Shown piece after piece: positions 34,304-49,939 of a stretch of DNA of 64,000 bases. Positions within the stretch are counted from its first letter, which is position 1; each line of letters starts with the position of its first letter. Source of the DNA: Nematostella vectensis (taxonomy: Eukaryota; Cnidaria; Anthozoa; Actiniaria; Edwardsiidae); NCBI RefSeq assembly GCF_932526225.1, contig NC_064039.1:6647001-6711000 (forward strand). Reading direction: 5' to 3'. A program made the translations under genes and the position numbers. The notes beneath the pieces were generated by a model. It did no database searches and was not told where the DNA came from. It saw only the letters and a program-made list of their open reading frames with translations.

Positions 34304-37300
34304 AGGCGATGTTGGCTGTGTTTGCACTATCACTCCTATTTTTTAATAAATCAATTGAAACTTTGATGATTATTTTATGTGGCCTCCTGTGGTTTCTAAA
34401 CAAACGTAGATTAAAAGACCCAGAAATGAATCAATCATTATCGTTACTGATTGAAGAACGAAATTGCGCTGGTAGTGAAGGCGGAGGTGCGCTGGGGCGA
34501 GGGTGTGACGAGATCCACAGAATTCCCAATATTCGAAAACAAAACATTTCAGTATAAACTCGAATAAGAGCCGGCTCGCAGGCTACATTCGCAGGGAAGA
34601 ATCAAGAAAGTCGCTTGAGAGATATCGGATATTTGACAGAGAAGCGGACCATATAAATAAACAACTTCATATGCAAGCAGTGAACGTATTTGACCTCAAG
34701 TACTTAATCACTTGTTTGTACTATTTATAATTATACTACGAGTAATTTCCCAAAAGGGAATTATACGGCGGAACGAAGATATTTGACGTCATCAACGACT
34801 TTCGCAACAAAAAGAACTACTAATCCCCCTCTGACGTGGTCTATAATGAAATATGCCAAGCACATACCGTAATACGGAGCAGGTGAAATTGGTTTCTCTT
34901 ATGTTTTCTTTATATGTTTTAGCGACATTTACTGTATTTCATATCACCGCATAACTGCGATACGAATATGAAAATATTATTTTTAAATGATATAAGCCAG
35001 AACCTGAGTTCAAAAGCCAGTTTCTGTTCTTATATTGATAATGATTTGAACAACACTCCCTCTGTATTCCAACCCACCTTTTTGCTCAAAGATACACGAA
35101 ATACCTCTTAAAAACAAGCAACATAAACAGCAAAGTTAGAAAATAATAATTTATCTAAAGAGTTGTTCGCTTGTTAGCAACTATTTTCTTAATTTTTAAG
35201 ATTATAGTTGGGATTGAATCTCTAATCTATTAATATAATAGAAAATGGTTTGACCATGTCTAATGAGATAATTTTTTCATCATCTGTGACACACGGATGA
35301 TTCCCATTTCATAAGATACACGCTGTTTTACTGTACGTGACGGGAATTGAAGGCTTGTTTTCGTAAATCTCGCGCTTGAGCAACAAGTGTTAAATCACTG
35401 AACAAAGAAATGAAAGATACCCTAATGTGCTCCCTAAGGTCATTGGAGGCTTGGCGTCATTAGAACGTCATTTCGACTGATTACTATTATCAAATCTTAC
35501 TATGCCTAATACCGCATTATACATCATAACGCAATTATATATGAAAAATTAAAGCTACTATCAATAGAAAGGCATGGCATCAATGTCCGAAGGACCGGAT
35601 AAAACACTACACAATAATTGGCATAGCCTGGTTTTCAAACGCGTACGATAGAGTCCGTTCAAAAACTCAAACCATGCTTTGGATGTAGCACCGCATGTTC
35701 GGAAACCGATCAGTCCCTGCGGGCGCGCACCAAAGGGAAGTTATAGCGGCCGGCATAAGGGACAACCACAAAGCCCGCAATTAGTGGGTGCACATAGTGT
35801 GTGCTGTATGCGATCGCCGTGGGATTACTGATAATAGTTCGTTATACTGCTATTAATAGGGGCAAGCTTGCGGTTTGATGGGCACATCTATATTGTGGTT
35901 TGCGCTCATGCTGAACGTGGTGTGGTCTTCCGTGTCGAGGCGTGGAGCGCAGCATGTATCAGTCCCGAGCTTTCTTGCAGATCGCAAGCTGTGTTCCGCA
36001 TACTCTCACGACACTTAGAGGAACGTAGAGCATCACGAGTACATCTTATATCATTTTATATAACATCTTTGTCTTGCTTTTGCAGCCCTTTGTCAGAATT
36101 CCATAGATCAAAACAGCATTCAGGATTTTTTTTTTAATAGACGCTTTGCATACGAACTCTTTGCTTTGTTCAGGCAAACTATTCGGGTTTTTTTTTTTCA
36201 AACGAATTTTAACACTTTTAAAAACAACGGATTTTCAGAGATATTAGAGTATTGGTATATGAGTTTTGTTAGTTTAGGGTTGATAGCTTGGGGTGGTTAT
36301 GTCAAAGTTATACTAAAAGGCTACTCATTTAACTCATACTCAGAATTAGTAACAAGTCAACTTGAACTGTTCTTCGGCTCGTACAAGGAAAACAAAGAAG
36401 ATATTTTTTCAATAATTTTGCAAAGTTTTGTAAGGGAAATTATCTTCTCGGCCACGTTCTTTTAATTCGCGCGTTTAGAAATGCTGTTTACAGTTACTTA
36501 TTAACGCGCACAGAATAGCCCAGCTTTTCGCACTAAGTATAGTGTCTGAGTATGGTGTAGTTATAGGCTTATATCACGGTCATGTTCCCGTGAACTCGAT
36601 ACACAAGCACTAGCGCATATACGAGCGGTGGTCACGTTTAGGGCGAGGTCGCGGGTATACGTGTGACCCTTACATCACAGGAGGGAACATTTATTGGACG
36701 ATGAGAAACGATTGGGTTATTTCTTTTTTCTCGATAAATATCGTTGATCCAATCATAGTTAAAAGATACATGAAAAAAAAAACATTGTGTAGCACGGTCA
36801 TTCATGGATCGATTTAAGTTTGTTTTGAATATTCGAGCAATACGGTGCCAAAAATATTGTTACTAAAAATGTTAAATAACCATAGCCTTTGTACGATTTT
36901 ATGGGTTTCTATGAAAGAAATAAGCAGTGAAAAGTGAACTGAAAAGCTTTCACGCTCAAATTCCTTGAAGTTCTAGAACAATCTGTCTTAATCTATTTTC
37001 AATAACAGAAATGACTAAATCCCTAAATTCCTCGTTTTTTTTTTACATTAAATTTGAATAAAGAAATACTACGAACCTTGCTGATGACTACAAATATTGA
37101 CCTTGTTAATCTATAGGTGTTGCACTAGGTTTTAAATATCGACATGGATATATTGATAAAACACCATTAGGTTCAACAGCCCTGTGGCGCAAAAGGTTTT
37201 TTATATCCGGTTAGCATCGTCCATGCCCCCCTCCCCCCATCGTGTTTTCTCTATTGAGGTCTCGTATTCCGTCCATCAGGTTGTTCAATCATCAAGCATG

Positions 37301-38977
37301 GTAAAACGTGTGCCCTGACATGAAGTGTTGGGTGGATGTTATCCATTAAACTCATTATAGTGGAACTGAGAGATGCAGACCATATAAGTAGTTTTACGGG
37401 GATAGGGCCAACTGACCTTTTAATCAACTTTTAATAGCTTGTTAAGTTTTGACTATCAGACAATTGAGAGGGTGCAGGGCACATACTTTTTCGCGTAACC
37501 TTGATACAACCTATACGGTGCCTATACCTAAAAATTACATCGTTTTGTCTTATCACAGTTTTTGGCCACCACAACTGAGATTATCGTTGTATCGAGGTTC
37601 TACTAGATCTCCAAATCCCTACAAAGAGAGACAGTCAAATACTAAATCTGCAAATGTCAACCATAATTGTTGATGAGAACATAAAAAGGATAATAGTAAA
37701 ATGATTTGATAAAGACAATGAATAAACACAATCCCTTCTCTCGATTCAAAATAAGCGCGAGAGTGTCATGACAGATGGTTTCCGAGGGGGTCTGGCCCGA
37801 GGGAAGACTTCAATTCTTGGAAGTGAAACCGGAAGGAAAAATTTCATAAAAATACTCTATCAATAGAAACGACCTAAGGAAGAGAAGACGACAAACTCCT
37901 TATTTAAGGTAAACCTGTTATCGATCTGTTGTTTTAAATCTATTTTTGAAACAACAGTATTTTTTACGATCAACATTTCTGGCCCGGACAACGTTGTTAT
38001 ATGCAGGGGAAATATAAAATAATTTCTCGGTCGACATGGAAGCTGAGAACCTTGATGACTGAAGTCCTCTTATATTTTGCCAGACATCATTTCTAGCCTC
38101 TTAAATTGAAAAAAAGGAAGCTTAAACAAATGTATTGAATATTCAGCAGACTTGTAACGGGCCTTGAAGAACGTGCTTCATTCAGATGTATTTTGATGGT
38201 GTTGTAATGAATACAGTGAAACCGTTAAGTTTTAGGAAATTTGAATTACATGTATACGGGTTAATGCATTTTTTATTAGTAGTGAAATCTATTTGTTAAT
38301 AGTTAGCTTTCAAAAGTATAGTTTTGGTAAATAACCTAGAGACAGTAACTTTTTCTCTGAAACTGAGATGAAACTGGGATTGGTATACAGCCCCCCCCCC
38401 CTTGATTATGCTCTACCCCAAATGCCCTGATATTGTATCAGGTGCAATACCCCTCTAACCCCACCCATAGAATAAACAAGTTATAACTAGTCATTAAAGC
38501 CCCACCTGCACATAGATGCTTATCATCTACCGAGTATAACCATCAAAAGTCAGTCATACATCCTCATCTTCCAAGTAGTAATACTTGTGACACAACCTTA
38601 GCACTGTAAAAAAACACAAATAAATACCTTATTTGAATTTCCCATCATTTCAAGGATAGGAAAAGTTGAAAACTGGGGCACAGCCATGCCCCTACTGGTC
38701 AATTTCTTATAGATTTGTTAAAATACTGTTGAAGCCTTGGTCCCTCCCCTGCTATGGCCTGCGCGACATGGCCCAGTCCAGCATGCACTACTCACTTAGG
38801 GTCCACACACACATGGTAGCTATGTATGGTAGCCAATTTCAAACATGATATAACAAAGTTTTTTTTTACACTATTTGGTCTCTTGTTTTTGGTCTAAACC
38901 TAAAACAACCATATCATATACCCATGATTCCCATATAATATTATGCCATTAACATCCGCAATCCCCTCTGTTTTCAG

Positions 38978-42036
<3,059 letters not shown>

Positions 42037-42270
42037 GAACGAGTAGTAGAGTAGTAGTGCACTACATTACTGTGAGGAGATCCTGGACAATTTACCCAAG
42101 GTGAAAAGTTTGTGATGTAGGAGCAGTACAACAAATACAAAAAGTTCAAGCCCTTGTTTTCACCATGTTTTTGTGTGTATTTATTATCAGTTTGCACATT
42201 GAAATATTTTTGTATATGATCTATGCTATACAGTGTGCTTTGCATTACATTCTCATTCAAAATCATTTTT

Positions 42271-42276
42271 AATAAA
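42271..42276 (+). promoter_or_regulatory. Polyadenylation signal of the RdRP gene
   Basis: AATAAA lies 235 bp after the RdRP stop codon. Confidence 0.5.
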
Positions 42277-42499
42277 AGAACTTTGGCAGACTGACCGAAT
42301 TTAGTAGAGAAGTTGAAAAATATATATTTCTACAAGATTTGTTACAGATTAATTCAGTTAATAAAGTTTTAGAACCAATGGATTTAAAACTGCTTTCTAT
42401 ACCTTTCAAATGCTGAATGAGTGATGAAAGTGCATTTTTTCCCTGGGCACAGGTTTCCTGAAGGGGAGAAAAAGTGAGCATAAGTATCTACTAAACCTA

Positions 42500-43265
42500 T
42501 CCACATGCTTGCCAAATCAGGAAATGCCCTTGCCAAATAAGGAAATGTCTGAGTTTCAAAGATGGGAATGTCCATTGTACCAAATAAGTTAATGCCTCTT
42601 GTTAAATATGGGAATCCCTTTAAACAAATAAGGGAATTCCTCTTACTAAATAAGTTAATTGCCTATAGCAAGCTAATGTGTCAGTATTGGTGCAACGGTG
42701 GTATGTGCGTCAATGAAAACACAAGAAACACAGTTCCTATACCAAAAAAGGAATGGCTCTTACCAGGTAAGTGAATGCCCCTTAACAAAAAAGTGAATCC
42801 CCATACCAGATGAGTAAATGCTTAATACCAAATAAGGGAATGCTTCACACCAAATAAGGGAATGCCCCATACCAAATTAGTAAATGCTTCACACCAAATA
42901 AGGGAATGCCCTATACCAAATAAGTAAATGCTTCACACCAAATAAGGAAATGCCCCATACCAAATAAGTAAATGCTTCACACCAAATAAGGGAATGCCCA
43001 AGTAAATGATTCACACCAAATAAGGGAATGCCCTATACCAAATAAGTAAATGCTTCACACCAAATAAGGGAATGCCCCATACCAAATAAGTAAATTCTTC
43101 ACATCAAATAAGGGGATGCCCAAGTAAATGATTCATACCAAATAAGGGAATGCCCAATACCAAATAAGTAAATGCTTCATACCAAATAAGGGAATGCCCC
43201 ATACCAAATAAGTGAACACCCCAAAACCAAATAAGGAGAGGCCTCCTAAGTGAATATGTCTACCG
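42500..43265. repeat. Minisatellite of CCAAATAAG units (~22 bp, paired as ~43 bp)
   Basis: Units alternate between ACCAAATAAGTAAATGCTTC and ACCAAATAAGGGAATGCCCC, more regular from 42800 onward and decayed at the left. It fills the space between the convergent RdRP and orphan genes. Confidence 0.9.
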
Positions 43266-43602
43266 AATAAGTGAGAGGGAATGCATGGCTATTAAAACAT
43301 ATAATAAATGCCATAATAAATAAGCAAATAACACAATAAGGAAATGCTACTTACCAAGTTAAAATAATTTGTATTTATCAGCTTATTAAAGTACTGGTAT
43401 TTTTTAAAATCATTGTTATATTGAGGTTCACTGTTTCTCCAAATATGTTACTAATAATACAAAAAAGTATAAATTCTCTAGAAATGGGAAACCTTTTCCT
43501 TGTGTGGTAATCTAGGAAAGCCATGAAATGCTAATGTCCATCTAGGTATGTCTTTGCTAAGCTTTGTAAATGATGTGTTCGTAGATCAACATGTGATAAA
43601 CA

Positions 43603-44430
43603 TCAGGAGTCCTTATCGTCATGAACTCTACTGATCCAAACTTGATTTCTAAGTTCAATCCATGGATTCCCCTCAGCACGTAACTCCGCTGGCAGCTTAA
43701 GTGACACACCTGAACACACGCCCACTTGTCTTATGAGGAGACACATGAGTCCTGCCATCTTAACAAGCCATTCTGTTGACATCATAAGCTCACTCAAGTC
43801 GCTTGAGCCATTTTCTCTGGTGTCCTCAACAACTGAGACGAGCTCTGTGTTATTTACCTCAAGCTCAACTTTTCTACTGTTCCATGGCTCTTCTGATAGC
43901 GTTACTTGGACAGCTTTGATTTGATCGAGCATGACTTCCTCCGACATGGAGCTATCGGATACGTGAAAAACTTGGCCATCTTGGATTGTTCTGTGGTGCA
44001 ATAGTATCCCTCTCTCTGAAAATACTTTAAATTCAGGTTTCGAAGCAAAACCAAAGAGCCACGGCTGGTCATGTACAGAGTCTACCTCTCCAGTTAAAAG
44101 GGAAAGGCATTCCGGAATACCGGCAATTTCTCCTTCCAATGTATCTATCTCATCTGAATTAATTACTGTGTCTAAAATTGTGCGAGGCGGATCCATTGCT
44201 TTTGAGTTGTCAAAAGAAAGACAAACAATTCTATCATTAGTCTCGTGGTGATAGTATTGTCCTGTCCCTATAAAGATATCGCATTTCCTACCACACACGT
44301 TTTCGCGAATAGTTTCCACGGCTTCTCGGAGACTTGTTGGTTTGCCACTGAGGGAATTAACATGCCGAAATATGAGTAAATTTCGGTATGAACACCTAGA
44401 AATACTTTTCGAAAGAACTTGCCATGCCAT
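43603..44430 (-). CDS. Unrecognised 275-residue protein, possibly mitochondrial
   Basis: An intronless frame that I do not recognise. Residues 1-29 (MAWQVLSKSISRCSYRNLLI and following) are rich in Ser/Arg/Leu and lack acidic residues, as in a mitochondrial presequence. The rest is soluble-looking and acidic, with CGRKCDIFIGTGQYYHHE (46-63), WLFGFASKPEFKVFSERGIL (123-142), and a hydrophobic segment around 225-240 (VKMAGLMCLLIRQVGV) that is too short to be a confident membrane helix. No catalytic motif stands out. The ATG lies 256 bp from the divergent ARH3 start, so the two genes probably share a promoter. Length, ordinary codon use and lack of repeats make it a real gene rather than a chance frame. 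Confidence 0.75.
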   Translation of the reverse strand: MAWQVLSKSISRCSYRNLLIFRHVNSLSGKPTSLREAVETIRENVCGRKCDIFIGTGQYYHHETNDRIVCLSFDNSKAMDPPRTILDTVINSDEIDTLEGEIAGIPECLSLLTGEVDSVHDQPWLFGFASKPEFKVFSERGILLHHRTIQDGQVFHVSDSSMSEEVMLDQIKAVQVTLSEEPWNSRKVELEVNNTELVSVVEDTRENGSSDLSELMMSTEWLVKMAGLMCLLIRQVGVCSGVSLKLPAELRAEGNPWIELRNQVWISRVHDDKDS

Positions 44431-44686
44431 ATTAATCGCTTTGGTTACCTTTAAAACATTAATTGTGTTCTTTAAACGTAAAAAAATACCTTTAAAATAC
44501 TAGGGCAGTTTTACAGCGTTTTGAGTTTGCCCGCCATTTTGATTAGCGTTTCACAGTGCATGGTGGGAAACAAAACGCGAAGGAATGTGGGATCGTTAGG
44601 AACGCCTGGAGCATGTTTACAGCGCAAAACAGAAAACTGAGAGTTTATCTCCGACATTTTATCAGTTTTCCAGCTATTTAGCAATT
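44431..44686. promoter_or_regulatory. Shared divergent promoter with YY1-like site
   Basis: 256 bp separate the two start codons. There is no TATA box. CCGCCATTTTG at 44531-44541 is the reverse of the YY1 consensus CAAAATGGCGG, typical of TATA-less housekeeping promoters. Confidence 0.6.
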
Positions 44687-45139
44687 ATGCTAAACAAGTT
44701 TCGTGGGAGCCTTGTAGGGGCATTGATTGGAGATTGTTTGGGAAGCTTTTACGAAGCAGAAAGTAATGTCCCTATCCCTTTGAAAAAGGTTGTCGAGTAC
44801 ACCTCGAAAACCATCAAAACTGAAAAAGATGGTGGTGTGAAATATACGGACGATTCTGCTATGACCAGGGCTATTTGCCTATCAATTACAGAGAGCCAAG
44901 ACTTTGACGACCGTAATATGGCTTACCACTTTACAAAGGAGTATTTTTGCGATTCAAATCGTGGATATGGAGCTGGCGTGGTGACTGTGTTTAACAGGCT
45001 TCGCACGATGAAGCCCGATGCAGATTTTACCCTTCCGGCCCGTGAACAGTTTAACGGTACGGGCTCCTATGGTAACGGAGCCGCTATGAGGATTGCGCCG
45101 ATTGCTTTGTACAGCACAGATTTGACTATGCTTAAAGAG
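44687..45139 (+). CDS. ADPRS: ARH3 exon 1
   Basis: Residues 1-151, ending MLKE before the donor at 45140. It carries the first metal-site block (E23, T54, D55, D56) and the NGTGSYGNGAAMR loop. Confidence 0.93.
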
Positions 45140-48100
45140 GTAATGTTGTAGCTGTGGGGTCTTTGTTGCCAACTCAACAAATTTCCTCCTTTGGATTTGG
45201 CCGGAGACATGCCTATAGCATTTGCAGAAAAGGGACCTTTAGATTCAACAGCCAGTTTCATTTTGCAATGTGTGTGCATGGATCACAAAAACGGGACTGA
45301 TCTCTAAGTCTAAAGGGTAGCCTGGGTGATACAGTTGACAGAGCATTGCTCTGTAGCGCCTTTGCCTCTTACAAGTTGGTTGACTTCTCAACTCATAGTT
45401 TCAATGTGAATTGAGTAACTGGGTTCTCTCTTCTTTGCTCTTGAAAAAGGTGTGTATTTGCATTTGCATCCACCTTAGTTTTGAGGATGCATTGATGTCC
45501 CTACTGCGAACTCGCAAGCAAAAAAACTGTTTTCAAATACTTGTGTATGCATACTTTATCATACTTTAATGCACACATGTGCTGAAAAACTGTGAGGAGC
45601 CTGGTTAAGGATACCATAGACCCAAGCGGTAATTACCCCGACCGTCCCTGCAAAATCGCTCGTGCTTGCTTCAGATTAAAGCAAATGCCAACAAACTATA
45701 TATCAATTTAAAGCTTAATGATTGTACTTTCCTCCTAAAATACTCATTTTTTATACACGCTTAATTTTGAGTGCTTTTGCCTGGTCCGAAGTGAGAAAGC
45801 GACCACTTTTAAACATGCGAATTATTAATACACACCAAAAGCGTGTAACCTCCCGGGATCTGCTTTATATCTTTCGTCATGTACTGAACTGACAAACCGT
45901 GTCTACATTTGACTTCACACAGCCTCGTTGATTAATAATCAAGGGTCAAAGTTAGGCATGAAATAATTTTGCTTCTTTGGCTACGACACGCTAATTTAGT
46001 CCGTAGCAAAGAAAGCTATTGATTATCCACGGCACGGTGGTGTAACAGAGCAATATCTATACTAGACGCTTGCCAAGTTGCGCAGGAATTGGGCGTTTAG
46101 AAGTGTACCTTTAATTCACATATTTAGGGTAAGATGGGGTGAAATTTGATTGCGAGATATCGGGGATTGAAGTTGTGTAAACATTAGAGGCAGTAATGAC
46201 AAACGAAGAGCAAATAGGGCCGCGGATGGCAACCAATCACATTGCACGCTCTAAACGCAGCGGGAAAACTCTTAGGCGCTCAAATGTCATAGCGCTAGTC
46301 GTGCAAGTGAAGGAAGATGCCCAGACCGAAGCGAGCTTGCACCGAAGAAAAGAAGGGAAACTTTAATGACCGCGAACGGAGACAACTCTACGTTTTGGGC
46401 TTTCTTCCTCGCTTAGCCTTCTTCGAAGGAAGCCAAGGATCCTTTCTTAATCTTGGCGTAGTTTACAACTATGCAAAATTTAGAGTAAACGCTTATAAAG
46501 TTGATATAAATAAGGATAAATCTTGGATAAAACGTCGAAAACTATACTGATGCGCTTGTATGCTAATTAGAGGGAAAAGCCGTAAAACTAAGTTCCCCGG
46601 ATGTTGATTGCGGGACTTTGAGCTAAGTAAACAGGATTATGGGATTATTGACGCCTTAAAGAATAACGCTACACTCTTTCAAATTCAGTTTTTCTTGAAT
46701 ATCTGGCGGAGTATTTAAGATTTTGGTGGTATTTTTTGCTAACATCTAGAGTGTGCCTATTGTCATCGAATGGCATAATAAAAAAAATTACTCGAAATGA
46801 AGCCATTTGGGTATACGGTATCATTAATTTGCCGATTTGCTTATTTGTTTGATACCAATGAAGTAATGTGGGTTAAGATTCTTGCTTGCTATTTCTACAG
46901 TCAAAGCTCAGAGAGCTTAGAGAGCTTCTGTAGGTTCAGTATAATTCAGTATCTTCTTCATTTCTCTATTGTTATAGTATGCAAGGCGTAGTGCACTGAT
47001 TACGCACTCTCACGTCAAAGGAGTGAATGGAGCCATTCTGCAAGCATGTGCTGTTTTTGAGGCTCTACATGTCAACCCTACCACACTAGAAAAGAACACT
47101 TTTATTGATAATCTGATAAAAACAGCAGTGGAGCTTGAAGAGAGTCAGACAGACAATAACAGGTACTGTGTCTTTGTCCATATTCAATGACATTTGTTAG
47201 CTGACTGAAAAATGGGTTTCTTTAAGTTGAGTACATAATATTATTATATATTATATGCTAAGAAAAAAAGTGTGCCATGCCTTTTGAAAAAAAAAAATCT
47301 GAAGAAACTAGAACTCCAGTACCACACCATTTACAATACTTAACTGAAAGGGTTACCACAAATAGATTCCTCTAATTAAGATCTTAATAATATTGAATAC
47401 ATTTCTTACATAGTGTCACTATTTATCAATTGAGTGAATTATGTGTATAAAAGTTCCATCAAATATAGCTTTTCACCTCTGAAAAAATGTAGATTCTTCA
47501 CAGCACCTTTTTTTAGATCAAGTTTTTTTAGATCACTTGAGTTAGAAAATTCCTGACAAAGAACTGTTTCTAATTTAATCACCAGCTAGCTATCAATCAC
47601 ATCTTCATTTATATCCAAAGACAAAACCCCCACCCTCCCACTCCCCCTTCACTTTTTCACATATGCCAAATGTTTACAGCAATCTTTAAACTGTATGCTG
47701 CTTTTAAAAGGACATGTCAAACTATGATGTGCCCATAATTTAATTATTTCTTTAAACTTTGCAGCACCAGTACAACATCAGTTCCTTCCAATTTCTCTTA
47801 TGTTGGGAAACTCAATGAGATGAAACAGCTTCTTTCCAGCTCAAAAGATAAAATAACACCAGAAAAAGTTGTTGAGGTCTTTGGAAATGGGATACGAGCA
47901 GAACAAGCTGTACCTGCTGCTATTTTCTCCTTCTTGTTCAATGCAGAATCCTTTCAAGACTGTGTCAACTATGCAATCTCCCTTGGTGGCGACACAGATA
48001 CGATTGCCAGCATGGCAGGTGCTATAAGTGGGGCATACTTTGGACTGGAGGATCATATCCCACAGCTTTGGGTAAAAAAATGTGAGGCTGTGGATGAAGC

Positions 48101-48155
48101 AGTGAAATTTGCTGATGAAATTTATAGATTGAGGGAATCAAAAGTGAAGAACTGA
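44687..48155 (+). CDS. ADPRS: ADP-ribosylserine hydrolase ARH3-like (whole gene, 3 exons)
   Basis: It removes ADP-ribose from serine and degrades poly(ADP-ribose), with two Mg ions; known members act in nucleus, cytosol and mitochondria. Exons 44687-45139, 46978-47162 and 47765-48155 join in frame (phases 0 and 2) into 342 residues, close to human ARH3 (363). Metal-site residues are present: E23 in GSFYEAE, T54-D55-D56 in KYTDDSAM, and D289, D291 and T292 in SLGGDTDTIASMAGAI. Further blocks are FRGSLVGALIGDCLGSFYEA (5-24), RGYGAGVVTVFNRL, QFNGTGSYGNGAAMRIA and GVNGAILQA. There is no N-terminal extension, so a mitochondrial presequence is not evident. Donors are GTAATG and GTACTG; acceptors are TTATAG and TTTGCAG. 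Confidence 0.95.
45319..45450 (+). repeat. Possible degenerate tRNA-derived SINE
   Basis: TAGCCTGGGTGATACAGTTG followed by ACAGAGCA resembles a tRNA A-box region, with a weak B-box-like GTTGGTTGACTTC downstream. It sits in ARH3 intron 1. No intact tRNA fold is present. Confidence 0.3.
46317..46550 (+). other. 77-codon ORF in ARH3 intron 1, status unclear
   Basis: ATG-initiated frame beginning MPRPKRACTEEKKGNFNDRE, preceded by a CCAAT motif near 46232 in GC-richer DNA. The N-terminus is strongly basic. I recognise no family; it could be an alternative first exon, a repeat-borne frame or chance. Confidence 0.25.
46978..47162 (+). CDS. ADPRS: ARH3 exon 2
   Basis: Residues 152-212, starting YARRSALITHSHVKGVNGAI, matching the ARH3 LTHxxxxGxNGAILQA block. 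The exon ends with two bases of a split Ser codon. Confidence 0.9.
47765..48155 (+). CDS. ADPRS: ARH3 exon 3
   Basis: Residues 213-342, with VFGNGIRAEQAVPAAIFSFL and the metal-binding GGDTDT at 287-292. The stop is TGA at 48153-48155. Confidence 0.93.
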
Positions 48156-48505
48156 GTTTTTACTGGATCTTTATATCTGCGTGATTGCATCAAGGTAAAT
48201 GGTCATTTAAAGAAAAAATATTGTTGACTTTTTGTAACTAAATGGATGTTTAAGATAATACTGTAGATCATTCAACACAGCTAAACAAGGTACGACTTAT
48301 TTTAGTAGTATAATTTATCTGGTTTGATGAATATGATAGCTAATTCAGATTTTAGATTAGCTAATGATTGAAGGGGCACTGTCATGGTAAGAACTTTGCA
48401 ATAGCTCTCCGGCCCTGACACAATAAATTTCAGTCAAATTCTAGTATTGACTTATGAGCTTTTGGTACATGTGGTAGACTTACAAGGAAAAGACCACAAA
48501 CTGTC

Positions 48506-48527
48506 AATAAACATAGTTTTCAATAAA
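48506..48527 (+). promoter_or_regulatory. Polyadenylation signals of the ARH3 gene
   Basis: AATAAA at 48506-48511 and 48522-48527, about 350-370 bp after the stop codon. Confidence 0.45.
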
Positions 48528-48649
48528 ATATTGCATATTAATTTAACAAGGCATTGACAGCTGAAAGTTCAACTGTTGGTAGACAATTAAAAGCCTACAA
48601 TAAACATTAACTCCAGACATGGGCAGTACCATGACACTGCCTCTTTAAG

Positions 48650-48857
<208 letters not shown>

Positions 48858-49939
48858 TAAAATAAATGAAACCCTATAATAGCAATATATCCCCCATGAA
48901 ATTTCGTGGCAAAAATGTTCCAGTGACTATATTTTCCTCCACCTGTGTTATGTACTGTACCCATTTGAAAAAACTTCAATTTCAAGAGTATATCTGGGCA
49001 AAAGCCCTATTTTGACATCCTGAAAGCAAACTAAATTGACTTTTTTACAATGTAGAGTTCTTATCAGGAAAAATAATGACAGAGGGCATTTGAAAATTAA
49101 ATTCCAATTTATTAACAGAAATGACAGCTGTAAGAGTAAAATATTTGGTAATAATGTGGTCTTATTTATCATTATGAATTCTCACATACTTAGCACCATC
49201 TCTGAGATGGATAGGCAGTGTGGGTTTGGTAAAAAAATACCATAACTGAGCACTTTTAAATTAGCTTTTTCTAGAATGTTTAATTTGTCATGAATAATTT
49301 ATTGACAGGCTGTGGCTAGCACGGGTGTGTCGTGTGTTCCACCCCCTCCCCCCCCCCCTCCCCAACAAACTACACGAAATGCTTGTCTTCCCCCCGCTTC
49401 AATGAAACTTTCTAGCTATAGCCCTGCTTGATAACTTGTGGTTGAGGTAATTTAGCAGCACCTCCCCGTCCTCAACACCCCTACCCGTGATGAAACCATC
49501 GGAGAAAACAAACATATTTAACACTGTAATGAGACTAAAAACAAACATATTTAACCCTGTAAAGAGACCAAAAAATAAAAAGGCCGACATCGGGTTAGTG
49601 ATCTTAACCTTTGGCGATAACACGACTTCACTACTCTGCTTTACTGTGCTCGATACCGAGAACCACGAGGTGTAGAGAGTCGAGTTAAAATACGAATACG
49701 AGCTCGCGTAACATTATCGCAAAAGGGTACGAACTCTGTTTTTTTCAATGCGTTCATAATCACAAATGGAAGACACCCAAATTTTGAACCCCGCTCTCTC
49801 AAATCCTGAAGGCACCGGGCAGACCACGAAAAATATGTGCCATGGATTTCGATGTTTAAAAATAAGTATGAACCTGGCATGATTTCTATTTGATTCGTTG
49901 TTAAAAATAGGGCCCAAAACCGCCAATCATCCGTCAATC

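Larger units (their letters stand above)
28973..38977. other. Gene-poor interval between Sprouty and RdRP
   Basis: No confident gene is seen over about 10 kb. Upstream exons of the RdRP may lie here, but I could not identify any. The interval contains the 189-bp triplication, duplicated 70-bp and 43-bp segments near 31.9-32.2 kb, an NRF1-like GCGCATGCG near 32807, and a hairpin at 34222-34303. Frames at 34309-34557 and 36166-36465 (+) are AT-rich and unrecognised. Confidence 0.45.

Noticed and set aside
49641-49937. 98-codon - strand frame next to the X-box
   Set aside because: It starts at TTG rather than ATG and has no recognisable family; the promoter motifs may serve another transcript.
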